A program made the position numbers and the translations under genes. Below, piece after piece: positions 26,569-34,769 of a stretch of 64,000 bases of DNA. Source of the DNA: Bradyrhizobium sp. AT1 (GTDB lineage: Bacteria; Pseudomonadota; Alphaproteobacteria; Rhizobiales; Xanthobacteraceae). Each line of letters begins with the position of its first letter. The first letter of the stretch is position 1. The notes below the pieces were generated by a model. That model saw only the letters and a list, made by a program, of their open reading frames with translations, searched no databases and was not told the DNA's origin. The DNA lies in contig NZ_JXDL01000001.1 in NCBI RefSeq assembly GCF_001590795.1, forward strand, positions 5,159,073 through 5,223,072, read 5' to 3'.

Positions 26569-29069
26569 TCGGCGGCGTCGCGATGCGCCGCCTGGTCGGT
26601 CGGGAAATCACAGATTACGACCGTGCCGCGGCCGACGATCGAATCCACAAGCACCTTGCCGCCATGCAGCTCGACGAAGGAGCGCACCAGCGACAGGCCG
26701 AGCCCGGCGCCGCGGTGACGCGAGCCCTGCGAGCGGCTTTCGAACCAGTTGAACACCTTGTCCTTCATGTCGGCAGGTATTCCAGGCCCGGAATCTGTCA
26801 CGGTGAAGACCACGCTTCGCTCGGTGCGCCGCGCGCTGATACCGACGGTGGAATCCTGTGGAGAAAACCCGACGGCGTTGGCGAGGAGGTTATAGAGCAC
26901 CTGCACCACGCGCTTCTCGTCGCCGACGAAGCTGCCGACGTCGGGCGCGATCTCGACCTTGAGGCGGATGCGGTCGGTGGCAAGCCGGTCCTGGATTCCC
27001 TCCGCGGCCAGCTCGATGGTCTTGCTGACGTCGACGGGCCCGAGTTCCAGCTTCATGGCGCCGGCGTCGATGGTGGCGAGATCGAGGATGTTGTTGGTGA
27101 GCGCCAGCAGCGCGTTGGTCGATTTGGTGACGTAGTCGAGATATTCGGCCTGTTTCGGCGTCAGCGGCCCGGTCGAGGGATCGCTGAGGAAATGCGCGAA
27201 GCCGATGATGGTGGTGAGCGGCGAGCGCAGCTCGTAGGAAACGTGGTGGACGAAATCCACCTTCATCTGGTCCGCGGCCTCCAGCGCCTCGTTGCGCTCG
27301 CGTAGCGCGCGCTCGACATTCTCGGTGTCGGTGATGTCCTGGAACGTCAGCATGGTCGCGCCGTCGTGCAGCGGACGGATCATGCCGTCGAGCACGCTGC
27401 CGTCCTTCCGCTCGAGCTTCAGCGGCACGTCGGCGCGGCTCTCGATCGAGGTGACGGCCTCGCGGATCTGGCGCCAGACCGCGGGATCGTCGAACAGCTG
27501 ATGACACCAGCCTTCGACGGTCTGGATATGCGGCTCGTCGCGCATGGCATCGCTCGACAGCTTCCACATCCGGACGAAGGCCGGATTGAACAGCTGGGCC
27601 TTGCCGTTGCTGCCGAACACCGCGACGCCTTCGGCGAGGCTGTCCAGCGTCTCGCGCTGAACCCGGATCATGCCGTCGAAGCGGCGGGCAAGCTCGAGGC
27701 TTTCGGTGACGTCGTCGAACAGATAGGTGACGCCGCCTTCCGGGTTCGGCGTGGTGACGACCGAGAGCGCGCGGCCGTCGGGCAGATACCAGGTGTCCTT
27801 CGCGGCCTCGACCGCGCGATAGGCCTCGTGCAGTTTCGCTTTCCAGGCGCGGAAATCGGGCTGCTCGGGCAGCTTGCGCGCGGCGCGGAGCTTGTCGAGC
27901 ACGCTGGAATCGTCGGGATTGGCGTCGAGGAAGCTGCGGTCGAGGTCCCACAGCCGGCGGTAGGAATCGTTGTAGAAGGCGAGCCGGCGCTGGCCGTCGA
28001 ACACGGCAACGCCGGAGGAGAGCTGGTCCAGCGTGCGGCGGTGCGCCTCCGCCATCCGCACCAGCGCGGAGCTGAGCGCATCCGCCTCGCTGGCATCGAT
28101 GGCGACGCCCACGCTGCCGCTGCCGACATTGACGGCGCGCACGTCGTAGATGCGCCGCTCACCGCTGATCACGATCGGCAGCCGCGAGGTGAAGCCCGCG
28201 GCGTCCTTCAGGCCCCGCTCCATCGCGGAGCGGTCGGCGCTGTCGAGCAGCTCGAGCTTGCGCTCCTGCGCGTCGGTGACGCTGGCTGCTTCGGTGGCGC
28301 GGACATAGGCCGGGTTGGCATAGGTCAGCGCGCCGTTCTCGCCCTTGGCCCAGATCGGCCAGGGTGCAGCGGCGGCAAAGCCGCGCAGCATCTCGGTCTC
28401 GTCGGACAGCGCGTTGTAGCGCAGATTGGTCTCGGCCAGGTCGCGGCGCAGCCCGGAGAGTTCGCGAATCCGGACAATGGCTTGGCCGCCGATGGCGCGG
28501 CCGATGGCCTCCAGCGTGTGGCCGTGCGCGGTCGTCAGCGTCAGCTGGAACCCGTCACCGCGGTCGCGCAGTGCATCGACCGCATGATCCATCTGCAGCG
28601 CGGGTTCCGGCGGCAGCCAGGTTCCGAAGGCGAGCACGCGCTGCGGCGAGGAGTCGCGCGGCAGCACCATGGAGATGTCGCCGGAGATTTGCGCGCGGTT
28701 ATCGCCGGCGGGCCATGAGATCAGGATCTGCGGCTCGGCGAACAGCAGCGCGCCGAAGCGGTCGGCCTGCAGTTGCAGTTCCCCGATCCGGGCGCGCAGC
28801 CGCGCCTCGTTCTTCGCTGTCCGCACGCGTGTGCGCATCAGCAGGATCGCGGCCACCACCGAGAAGCCGAGCAGGGCCAGCGCGGTGGCGAGCACCGCGA
28901 GTTCCTGCCGGTTGAAATCCAGCACGATGGAGAGGGTGTCGATGAGGTCGGCGGCCTCGGCCGGCGCAGCCGGCAACAGCGCTGCGAGAGCGCCTCCCAC
29001 GAGGCCGTTGCGCGCAAGCGATGTGCACGACAGCAGCGTCCGACGCATCGACACGATCACGCCTGACAT
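26565..29069 (-). CDS. divL: DivL-like PAS sensor kinase with Tyr at the phospho-acceptor position
   Basis: 834 aa. It has a signal-like N-terminus, a transmembrane helix (about 57-78), several PAS-type domains (about 230-580), then HisKA and HATPase domains (N box NLLANAV, DSGPGIP, GAGLGLSLVRSF). The H-box reads HHVSYELRSPL; Tyr612 (codon at 27234-27236) stands where kinases have His. Caulobacter DivL, which regulates CckA and the CtrA cell-cycle pathway, has the same replacement. ATG 29069 is chosen; the upstream in-frame region adds 19 arginine-rich residues. It overlaps tsaE-amgK (4 bp). Confidence 0.87.
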   Translation of the reverse strand: MSGVIVSMRRTLLSCTSLARNGLVGGALAALLPAAPAEAADLIDTLSIVLDFNRQELAVLATALALLGFSVVAAILLMRTRVRTAKNEARLRARIGELQLQADRFGALLFAEPQILISWPAGDNRAQISGDISMVLPRDSSPQRVLAFGTWLPPEPALQMDHAVDALRDRGDGFQLTLTTAHGHTLEAIGRAIGGQAIVRIRELSGLRRDLAETNLRYNALSDETEMLRGFAAAAPWPIWAKGENGALTYANPAYVRATEAASVTDAQERKLELLDSADRSAMERGLKDAAGFTSRLPIVISGERRIYDVRAVNVGSGSVGVAIDASEADALSSALVRMAEAHRRTLDQLSSGVAVFDGQRRLAFYNDSYRRLWDLDRSFLDANPDDSSVLDKLRAARKLPEQPDFRAWKAKLHEAYRAVEAAKDTWYLPDGRALSVVTTPNPEGGVTYLFDDVTESLELARRFDGMIRVQRETLDSLAEGVAVFGSNGKAQLFNPAFVRMWKLSSDAMRDEPHIQTVEGWCHQLFDDPAVWRQIREAVTSIESRADVPLKLERKDGSVLDGMIRPLHDGATMLTFQDITDTENVERALRERNEALEAADQMKVDFVHHVSYELRSPLTTIIGFAHFLSDPSTGPLTPKQAEYLDYVTKSTNALLALTNNILDLATIDAGAMKLELGPVDVSKTIELAAEGIQDRLATDRIRLKVEIAPDVGSFVGDEKRVVQVLYNLLANAVGFSPQDSTVGISARRTERSVVFTVTDSGPGIPADMKDKVFNWFESRSQGSRHRGAGLGLSLVRSFVELHGGKVLVDSIVGRGTVVICDFPTDQAAHRDAAE

Positions 29070-29260
29070 AGTTGCCCCAAGACCGCACGAATCTACGCGC
29101 GGCGACCCCCGTCGCGCGCGAATCAAAAGACAATACCCTCACCGTGACTCCGCCGGTAAGAGTCCAGATCGTGAACGTAAAGGCGGCCCCAAAAAAATGC
29201 GGGGCGACGTGTTCCAGCTCACGTGGTTCTTCGGGATGATTCGGCTGGATCTGCCGTGCG

Positions 29261-29719
29261 TTAGCGCCCGGTCGAGCCGAAGCCGCCAGCGCCGCGATCG
29301 GTCGTCGACAACGTCGTCACCGGAACCAGCGCGGCCTGCACCACGGGCGCGATCACCATCTGCGCGATGCGCTCGCCGCGCTTGATCACGAAGGGTGCTG
29401 CGCCGTGATTGATCAGGATGACCTTGATCTCGCCGCGGTAGTCGGCGTCGATCGTCCCGGGCGAATTCAGCACGGTGACGCCGTGCTTGGCCGCGAGTCC
29501 GGAGCGCGGCCGCACCTGGGCCTCGTGCCCGGGCGGCAAGGCGATCGCAAGGCCCGTCGGCACCAGCGCGTATTGGCCGGGCACGAGCGTCAGCGGCTCG
29601 CCCTCCGGCACCGCTGCCATCAGGTCGAGGCCGGCGGCTTCCGCGGTCTGATAGGCCGGGAGTGGCAAACCGTCGGCATGCGTCAATTGCTGCAGTTCGA
29701 CCGTGACCTTCGTGCTCAA
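29261..29719 (-). CDS. dut: dUTP diphosphatase
   Basis: A 152-aa trimeric dUTPase converting dUTP to dUMP. All five motifs are present: AGLDLMA, PRSGLA, GTIDADYRGE, ERIAQMV, and the C-terminal RGAGGFGSTGR. The TTG start at 29719 overlaps the coaBC stop in TTGA, so dut is translationally coupled to coaBC. The coaBC-dut pairing is conserved in proteobacteria. Confidence 0.96.
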   Translation of the reverse strand: MSTKVTVELQQLTHADGLPLPAYQTAEAAGLDLMAAVPEGEPLTLVPGQYALVPTGLAIALPPGHEAQVRPRSGLAAKHGVTVLNSPGTIDADYRGEIKVILINHGAAPFVIKRGERIAQMVIAPVVQAALVPVTTLSTTDRGAGGFGSTGR

Positions 29720-31155
29720 GATGCCGGCTCCCGGGATTTGTCGGTCGCGCTCTTTGCGATGTGCGCGACCAGTTCGATGGCGACCTGTTCCTTGGTCATC
29801 ACCGGCCAGGAATCAACCGCAATCTCTCCATTCTTGCGGCTGATCAGATGCACGGTGTTGCGGTCGCCGCCCATCACGCCGGTGGCGGGCGAGACGTCGT
29901 TGGCGACGATCCAGTCGCAGCCCTTGCGGGCAAGTTTCGATTTGGCGTTGTCGATCAGGTGCTCGGTCTCGGCGGCAAAGCCGATCACCAGCGGTGGGCG
30001 CTTGTCGGTCAGTTTTGAAATCGTGGCGAGGATGTCGGGATTCTCGACCAGCTGCAGCGGCGGCATGCCGGCGGACGTCTTCTTCAGCTTCTGCTCGCCC
30101 TCGTTTGCGACGCGCCAGTCGGCGACGGCGGCGGCGAAGATCGCGATGTCGGCGGGCAGCGCGGCCTGCACCTGCTCCAGCATCTGCCGCGCCGATTCCA
30201 CATGCTTGACGGTGACGCCCTGGGGGTCGTCGAGATCGACCGGGCCGCTGACGAGGATCACCTCGGCGCCCGCGGCCTGCGCGGCGGCGGCAATGGCAAA
30301 GCCCTGCTTGCCGGAGGAACGGTTGGCGATGTAGCGCACTGGGTCGATCGGCTCGTGGGTGGGACCGGCGGTGATCAGCACGCGTTTGCCGGCAAGCGGC
30401 TTCGGCACCGGCGGCCGCAGCAGCCGCTCGGCGGCATTGGCGATCTCGATCGCTTCCGACATGCGGCCAACACCAGCCTCACCCGCTTCGGCCATCTCGC
30501 CGGAATTCGGCCCGATCAGCACCAAGCCGTCGCGCTGCAGCTGCGTGACATTGCGGCGCGTCGCCGCATTGTTCCACATCAGCGGATTCATCGCCGGGGC
30601 CAGCAAGACCTTGCGATTGGTCGCGAGCAGGATCGCGCTGGCGAGATCGTCGGCGTGGCCGTTGGCGATCTTGGCCATCAGGTCGGCGGTCGCCGGCGCC
30701 ACCACGATCAGGTCGCAGTCGCGCGCCAGGCGGATATGGCCGGCGTCGAACTCGCTCTGGGGATCGAACAGGTCGGTGTAGACGCGCTCATGCGAGAGCG
30801 CGCTCACCGCCAGCGGCGTGACGAATTGCTGCGCTGCCTTGGTCAGGACGCAGCGGACTTCGACGCGGCGCTCCTTCAGCCTGCGGATCAGGTCGAGCGA
30901 TTTATAGGCCGCGATGCCGCCGCCAATGATCAGGGTGACGCTGGCCTCGGGGGCGGCGCCGGTGCGCTGGAGAGTGGGGGCGGACGAGGGCGCAGGCGGT
31001 GCCGCAAACGGCGTCAGCGGCTCCTCGCGACCCTCGATCAGCTCCCGCAGGATGACCCGGACCTCCTCCTCGACCGACCTGCGATTCTTGGCCGAGCGCA
31101 GCCGCAGATAGGTTTTGACGTGTTCGTCGAGCTTGCGGATGGTCAGGCTTGCCAC
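29716..31155 (-). CDS. coaBC: FitA-like RHH domain fused to CoaBC (phosphopantothenoylcysteine synthetase/decarboxylase)
   Basis: 479 aa. Residues 1-40 (beta strand ASLTIRKL; helices DEHVKTYLRLRSAKN and SVEEEVRVILREL) form a ribbon-helix-helix like the FitA antitoxin. A Pro/Ala-rich linker (41-72) leads to the CoaC decarboxylase (73 to about 250; GGGIAAYK, catalytic His in GHIRLAR, PAMNPLMW) and the CoaB ligase (AGPTHEPIDPVRYIANRSSG, AAVADWR, KLKKTS). GTG 31155 is chosen because GGAGG precedes it by 6 nt and it matches the FitA start; GTG 31170 is possible. The CoaC loop GEMAEAGEAGVGRM lacks the cysteine seen in E. coli. Two palindromes lie upstream. Confidence 0.93.
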   Translation of the reverse strand: MASLTIRKLDEHVKTYLRLRSAKNRRSVEEEVRVILRELIEGREEPLTPFAAPPAPSSAPTLQRTGAAPEASVTLIIGGGIAAYKSLDLIRRLKERRVEVRCVLTKAAQQFVTPLAVSALSHERVYTDLFDPQSEFDAGHIRLARDCDLIVVAPATADLMAKIANGHADDLASAILLATNRKVLLAPAMNPLMWNNAATRRNVTQLQRDGLVLIGPNSGEMAEAGEAGVGRMSEAIEIANAAERLLRPPVPKPLAGKRVLITAGPTHEPIDPVRYIANRSSGKQGFAIAAAAQAAGAEVILVSGPVDLDDPQGVTVKHVESARQMLEQVQAALPADIAIFAAAVADWRVANEGEQKLKKTSAGMPPLQLVENPDILATISKLTDKRPPLVIGFAAETEHLIDNAKSKLARKGCDWIVANDVSPATGVMGGDRNTVHLISRKNGEIAVDSWPVMTKEQVAIELVAHIAKSATDKSREPAS

Positions 31156-31174
31156 GGCGCCCTCCAGCACGGAA

Positions 31175-31214
31175 TGATAGCGATGCTATCATCCGTGTGA
31201 TTGCAGTGCAATCA
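31175..31214. promoter_or_regulatory. Paired operator-like palindromes upstream of coaBC
   Basis: Two 17-bp palindromes of the same design are present: TGATAGC-GAT-GCTATCA (31175-31191) and TGATTGC-AGT-GCAATCA (31198-31214). Centres are 23 bp apart, about two DNA turns. They start 19 nt before the coaBC start codon, and the second covers the ubiB stop codon. The inner half-sites also read as TGCTATCA-N6-TGATTGCA. From memory, FitA binds TGCTATCA/TGATAGCA half-sites. The natural candidate binder is the RHH domain encoded by coaBC itself. Confidence 0.75.
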
Positions 31215-32786
31215 TAGATTCCGGACGGCAACCAGGATTCCGATGAAGGTCGCGGCGATGATCCAGAGCGCGACGGTGCGCCACCGGTTCTTGCGGCCCT
31301 CGCTACGGCCCATCGCGGCGATGCTCTCCGGCGACAGCCTGATGCCCTCCCGCGTCATGGTCTCGAGCTGCTCCAGCACCTTCACGGACCGCTCGGCGAT
31401 CTCCGGCAGGCGCATCAGCACCCGCGCGATGTCTCCGGTTCCGGCGAGCGCGCCCTGCACCCGGCCGATCGGGCCGAGATTGCGCTCGATCCATTCGCGC
31501 ACCACGGGGTCGGCGATCTTCCAGATGTCGAGCTTGGGATCGAAGCCGCGCGCCACGCCTTCGACCACCACCATGGTCTTCTGCAGCAGGATCAGCTCGG
31601 GCCGCGTCGTCATGTCGAACAGGCCGGTGACCTCGAGCAGCAGGGTCAAGAGCCGCGCCATCGAGATCTCTTCCGCCGTGCGGTTGTGGATCGGCTCGCC
31701 GATGGCGCGGATGGCTTGCGCGAAATTCTCGACCGAGTGATGCGCCGGCACGTAGCCCGCCTCGAAATGCACCTCGGCGACGCGGCGATAATCGCGGGTG
31801 ATGAAGCCGAGCAGGATTTCGGCGAGGAAGCGCCGCTCCTTCATGCCGAGCCGGCCCATGATGCCGAAATCGACCGCGACGAGGCGGCCGGCGTCGTCGA
31901 GGAACAGATTGCCCGGATGCATGTCGGCATGGAAGAAGCCGTCGCGCAGCGCGTGGCGCAGGAAGCTCTGGATCACCTTGCGGCCGAGGTCGGGCAAATC
32001 GACCTGCGCCTCTTCCAGGCGCTTGTGATCGTTCAGCGCGATGCCGTCGATCCACTCCATCGTCAGCACGTTGTGCGTGGTGCGATCCCAGTCGACCTCC
32101 GGCACGCGGAAGTCAGGGTCGTCGCGCGTGTTCTCCGCCATCTCCGACAGCGCAGCCGCCTCCAGTCGCAGGTCCATCTCCATGGCGACCGAGCGCGACA
32201 TGGTGTTGATGACCTCGATCAGGCGCAGCCGCCGCGCTTCCGCCGAATAGGTCTCGGCCTTGTGGGCGACGAAGAAGAAGTCGGAGAGATCGCGGCGGAA
32301 GCGTGCCGCCACGTTCGGCCTGAGCACCTTGACCGCGACCGATTTGCGGATCCCGTCGTGCAAGACTTCGCCGCGATGGACCTGCGCGATCGAGGCGGCC
32401 GCGACGGGCGGGCCGAAATTCACGAAGACGTCCTTCAGCGGCCGCTCCAGCGACGTCGCGATGGCGGCCTCGGCTTCATCCTGCGGAAACGGCGGCAGGC
32501 GGTCCTGGAGGCTTTCGAGGTCGCGCGCCATGATGACGCCGACGACGTCGGGGCGCGTCGCCAGGAACTGTCCGAGTTTGAGATAGGCGGGGCCCATCCG
32601 TGTCAGCGCGCGAGCGATCCGGGGGCCGTGCTTGGTGCCGCGGCGTTCGACCAGGCGCGCCAGCTTCAGCGCGAGCTGTCCCGGCGGCGGCACCAGGCTC
32701 GGATCGACCGAGCCGAATACTCCCTCGCGCGCGAAGACGAACGCGGCGCGGATCAGGCGCGCAATGTGGGTAAAGGCAGAGATCAC
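31212..32786 (-). CDS. ubiB: Ubiquinone biosynthesis kinase-like protein UbiB
   Basis: A 524-aa atypical ABC1/ADCK ATPase needed for aerobic ubiquinone synthesis. It has the family KxGQ motif in AYLKLGQFLATRPD, the Ala-rich loop AAASIAQVHRG, HADMHPGN, VDFGIMG, and a C-terminal transmembrane helix. The GTG at 32786 overlaps the ubiE stop codon in GTGA and gives the usual length; an upstream in-frame start at 32837 would run into ubiE. Confidence 0.94.
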   Translation of the reverse strand: MISAFTHIARLIRAAFVFAREGVFGSVDPSLVPPPGQLALKLARLVERRGTKHGPRIARALTRMGPAYLKLGQFLATRPDVVGVIMARDLESLQDRLPPFPQDEAEAAIATSLERPLKDVFVNFGPPVAAASIAQVHRGEVLHDGIRKSVAVKVLRPNVAARFRRDLSDFFFVAHKAETYSAEARRLRLIEVINTMSRSVAMEMDLRLEAAALSEMAENTRDDPDFRVPEVDWDRTTHNVLTMEWIDGIALNDHKRLEEAQVDLPDLGRKVIQSFLRHALRDGFFHADMHPGNLFLDDAGRLVAVDFGIMGRLGMKERRFLAEILLGFITRDYRRVAEVHFEAGYVPAHHSVENFAQAIRAIGEPIHNRTAEEISMARLLTLLLEVTGLFDMTTRPELILLQKTMVVVEGVARGFDPKLDIWKIADPVVREWIERNLGPIGRVQGALAGTGDIARVLMRLPEIAERSVKVLEQLETMTREGIRLSPESIAAMGRSEGRKNRWRTVALWIIAATFIGILVAVRNL

Positions 32787-33544
32787 AAACGCCAGCCCGA
32801 ATGCAGTGCGACGATGCCGCCGGACAATGTCTGCCAACTGACGCGGGCAAAGCCGGCGTCGCGGATCATGTCGGCGAACGCGTTGGGTTTTGGAAACTTG
32901 CGGATCGATTCGACGAGATATTGATAGGACTCGGCATCGCCCGTGATCATGCGACCGAGCGGCGGGATCACCTTGAACGAGAACAGGTCATAGAGGCGAT
33001 CCAGCCCCGGCATCTCGACGCTGGAGAATTCCAGGCAGAGGAAGCGGCTGCCGGGCTTCAGCACGCGATAGGCCTCGCGCAGCGCCAGATCGATCCGGGG
33101 CACGTTGCGAATGCCGAAAGCGATCGTATATGCGTCGAAGCTGCGATCGGCGAAGGCGAGCGCCTCGGCGTTGCCTTCGACGAAATCGACTTTGGCTTCG
33201 AGATGGCGCTTCGCGGCGCGCTCGCGGCCCACGGCCAGCATGTCGGTGTTGATGTCGCAGACGGTGGCATGGAAGCCCGCACCCGCGGCCTTGGCGGCGC
33301 GGAACGAGATGTCGCCGGTGCCGCCGGCCACGTCGAGCAATGCGAACGGCCGGTCGCCCCTCGGCGGGTCGAGCGCCGTGATCATGATGTCCTTCCAGAC
33401 CCGGTGCAGGCCGCCGGACATCAAATCGTTCATCAAATCATAGCGCGACGCCACGCTGTGAAACACGTCGTTCACCAGCGTCTGCTTGTCCCCGAGGGGA
33501 ACGTCCTTGAAGCCAAAATGCGTGGTTTCGCCCGGCCGATCCAT
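32783..33544 (-). CDS. ubiE: Ubiquinone/menaquinone C-methyltransferase UbiE
   Basis: A 253-aa class I SAM methyltransferase (LDVAGGTGDISF SAM loop; AFGIRNVPR; C-terminal SYQYLVESIRKFP). It methylates C2 of the quinone ring precursor. First gene of the ubiE-ubiB pair, divergent from mutM with an 81-bp gap. Confidence 0.95.
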   Translation of the reverse strand: MDRPGETTHFGFKDVPLGDKQTLVNDVFHSVASRYDLMNDLMSGGLHRVWKDIMITALDPPRGDRPFALLDVAGGTGDISFRAAKAAGAGFHATVCDINTDMLAVGRERAAKRHLEAKVDFVEGNAEALAFADRSFDAYTIAFGIRNVPRIDLALREAYRVLKPGSRFLCLEFSSVEMPGLDRLYDLFSFKVIPPLGRMITGDAESYQYLVESIRKFPKPNAFADMIRDAGFARVSWQTLSGGIVALHSGWRL

Positions 33545-33625
33545 TACTCTACTCCAATGGGCGGACCATAGCCTGCCCGCCGCAATGGCGCTATCACACC
33601 GCCCTCATAAGGTGAATGCCTGACC

Positions 33626-34525
33626 ATGCCTGAATTGCCCGAAGTCGAGACCGTCCGTCGCGGCCTTCAGCCCGTCATGGAGGGCGCGAAAATACTCAAG
33701 GCGGAGGCCCGCCGGCCGGATCTGCGCTTTCCGTTCCAGCCGGATTTCGTGGCCCGGCTCCAGGGCCAGGTCGTCACGGGCCTTGGCCGACGCGCAAAAT
33801 ATCTCATGGCGGACCTCGCCTCGGGCGATGTGCTCCTGATGCATCTGGGCATGTCGGGCTCGTTCCGCGTCATCAAGCCCGACAACGAGGCGGCGCCGGG
33901 TGAGTTTCACTATCCGAAGGGCAAGGACTCCGCGCACGACCACGTGCTGTTTCGGATGTCCTCCGGCGCGGACATCGTGTTCAACGATCCTCGCCGCTTC
34001 GGTTACATGAAAGTGATCGCGCGCAGTGCGCTCGATGAGGAGCCGCTGCTGCGCGGGCTCGGTCCCGAGCCGCTCGGCAACGAATTCGATGCCGCGATGC
34101 TGGCGCGGGCCTGTGCAGGCAAGCTCACGAGCCTGAAGGCCGCGCTGCTCGATCAGCGCGTGGTGGCCGGGCTCGGCAACATCTATGTCTGCGAAGCCCT
34201 GCATCGCTCGCATCTGTCGCCACGCCGGATCGCCGCGACGCTCGCGACCAAGGGTCGCAAGGGCGTCGGCGCGGGCGAGCCGACCGATCATGCGAAGCGG
34301 CTGGTCGGTGCGATCCACACCGTGCTGAACGACGCCATCAAGGCCGGCGGCTCGTCACTGCGCGATCACCGCCAGACCTCCGGCGAGCTCGGCTATTTCC
34401 AGCATTCGTTCAAAGTCTACGACCGTGAGGGCGAGAAATGCACCACGCCGCGCTGCGGCGGCACGATCAAGCGTTTCACCCAGAATGGCCGGTCGACCTT
34501 CTGGTGTCCGAAATGTCAGAAGTGA
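33626..34525 (+). CDS. mutM: Formamidopyrimidine-DNA glycosylase
   Basis: Removes 8-oxoG and formamidopyrimidines and nicks the abasic site. 299 aa. Catalytic N-terminal Pro-Glu (MPELPEVET), the helix-two-turn-helix region with GLGNIYVCE, and the C-terminal zinc finger (CTTPRCGGTIKR...FWCPKC) with all four Cys. Divergent from ubiE. Confidence 0.97.
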   Translation: MPELPEVETVRRGLQPVMEGAKILKAEARRPDLRFPFQPDFVARLQGQVVTGLGRRAKYLMADLASGDVLLMHLGMSGSFRVIKPDNEAAPGEFHYPKGKDSAHDHVLFRMSSGADIVFNDPRRFGYMKVIARSALDEEPLLRGLGPEPLGNEFDAAMLARACAGKLTSLKAALLDQRVVAGLGNIYVCEALHRSHLSPRRIAATLATKGRKGVGAGEPTDHAKRLVGAIHTVLNDAIKAGGSSLRDHRQTSGELGYFQHSFKVYDREGEKCTTPRCGGTIKRFTQNGRSTFWCPKCQK

Positions 34526-34557
34526 GCGTGAAGGCCGAAGCCTGAAAGTGCGAACTT

Positions 34558-34644
34558 GTAGCCCGGATGAAGCGCAGCGCAATCCGGGTCCAGCTTCACC
34601 GCAGAGAGACTTTCCCGGATTGCGCTGTGCTCCATCGGGGCTAC
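34558..34644. repeat. Palindromic intergenic repeat, family A copy 4 (diverged)
   Basis: The arms begin GTAGCCCGGATGAAGCGCAG and end CTCCATCGGGGCTAC, with more mismatches than the other three copies and a different centre. It starts 33 nt after mutM. Confidence 0.8.
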
Positions 34645-34674
34645 GACGAGCGGATAGAGCATTTCCAAAAAGCG

Positions 34675-34743
34675 CGAAGCAATCCGGCCGGGCTGGTAGC
34701 CGGATTGCTTCGTCGCTAGGGCCCTTCCGGATGGCGAAGGGCC
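34675..34743. terminator. Two consecutive hairpins between mutM and the ParA-like gene
   Basis: A perfect 13-bp inverted repeat CGAAGCAATCCGG / CCGGATTGCTTCG (34675-34687, 34700-34712) is followed by GGCCCTTC / GAAGGGCC (34720-34727, 34736-34743). They lie between the convergent mutM and ParA-like genes and may end either transcript. Neither has a clear T run. Confidence 0.45.
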
Positions 34744-34769
34744 GGCTGTCGTCTGAGCGATCGCCCCGC

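Noticed and set aside
29716..31155. A separate antitoxin gene upstream of coaBC
   Set aside because: The RHH domain is in the same frame as CoaBC without a stop, and no second start with a ribosome-binding site or PIN toxin gene is visible, so it is a fusion and not a toxin-antitoxin pair.
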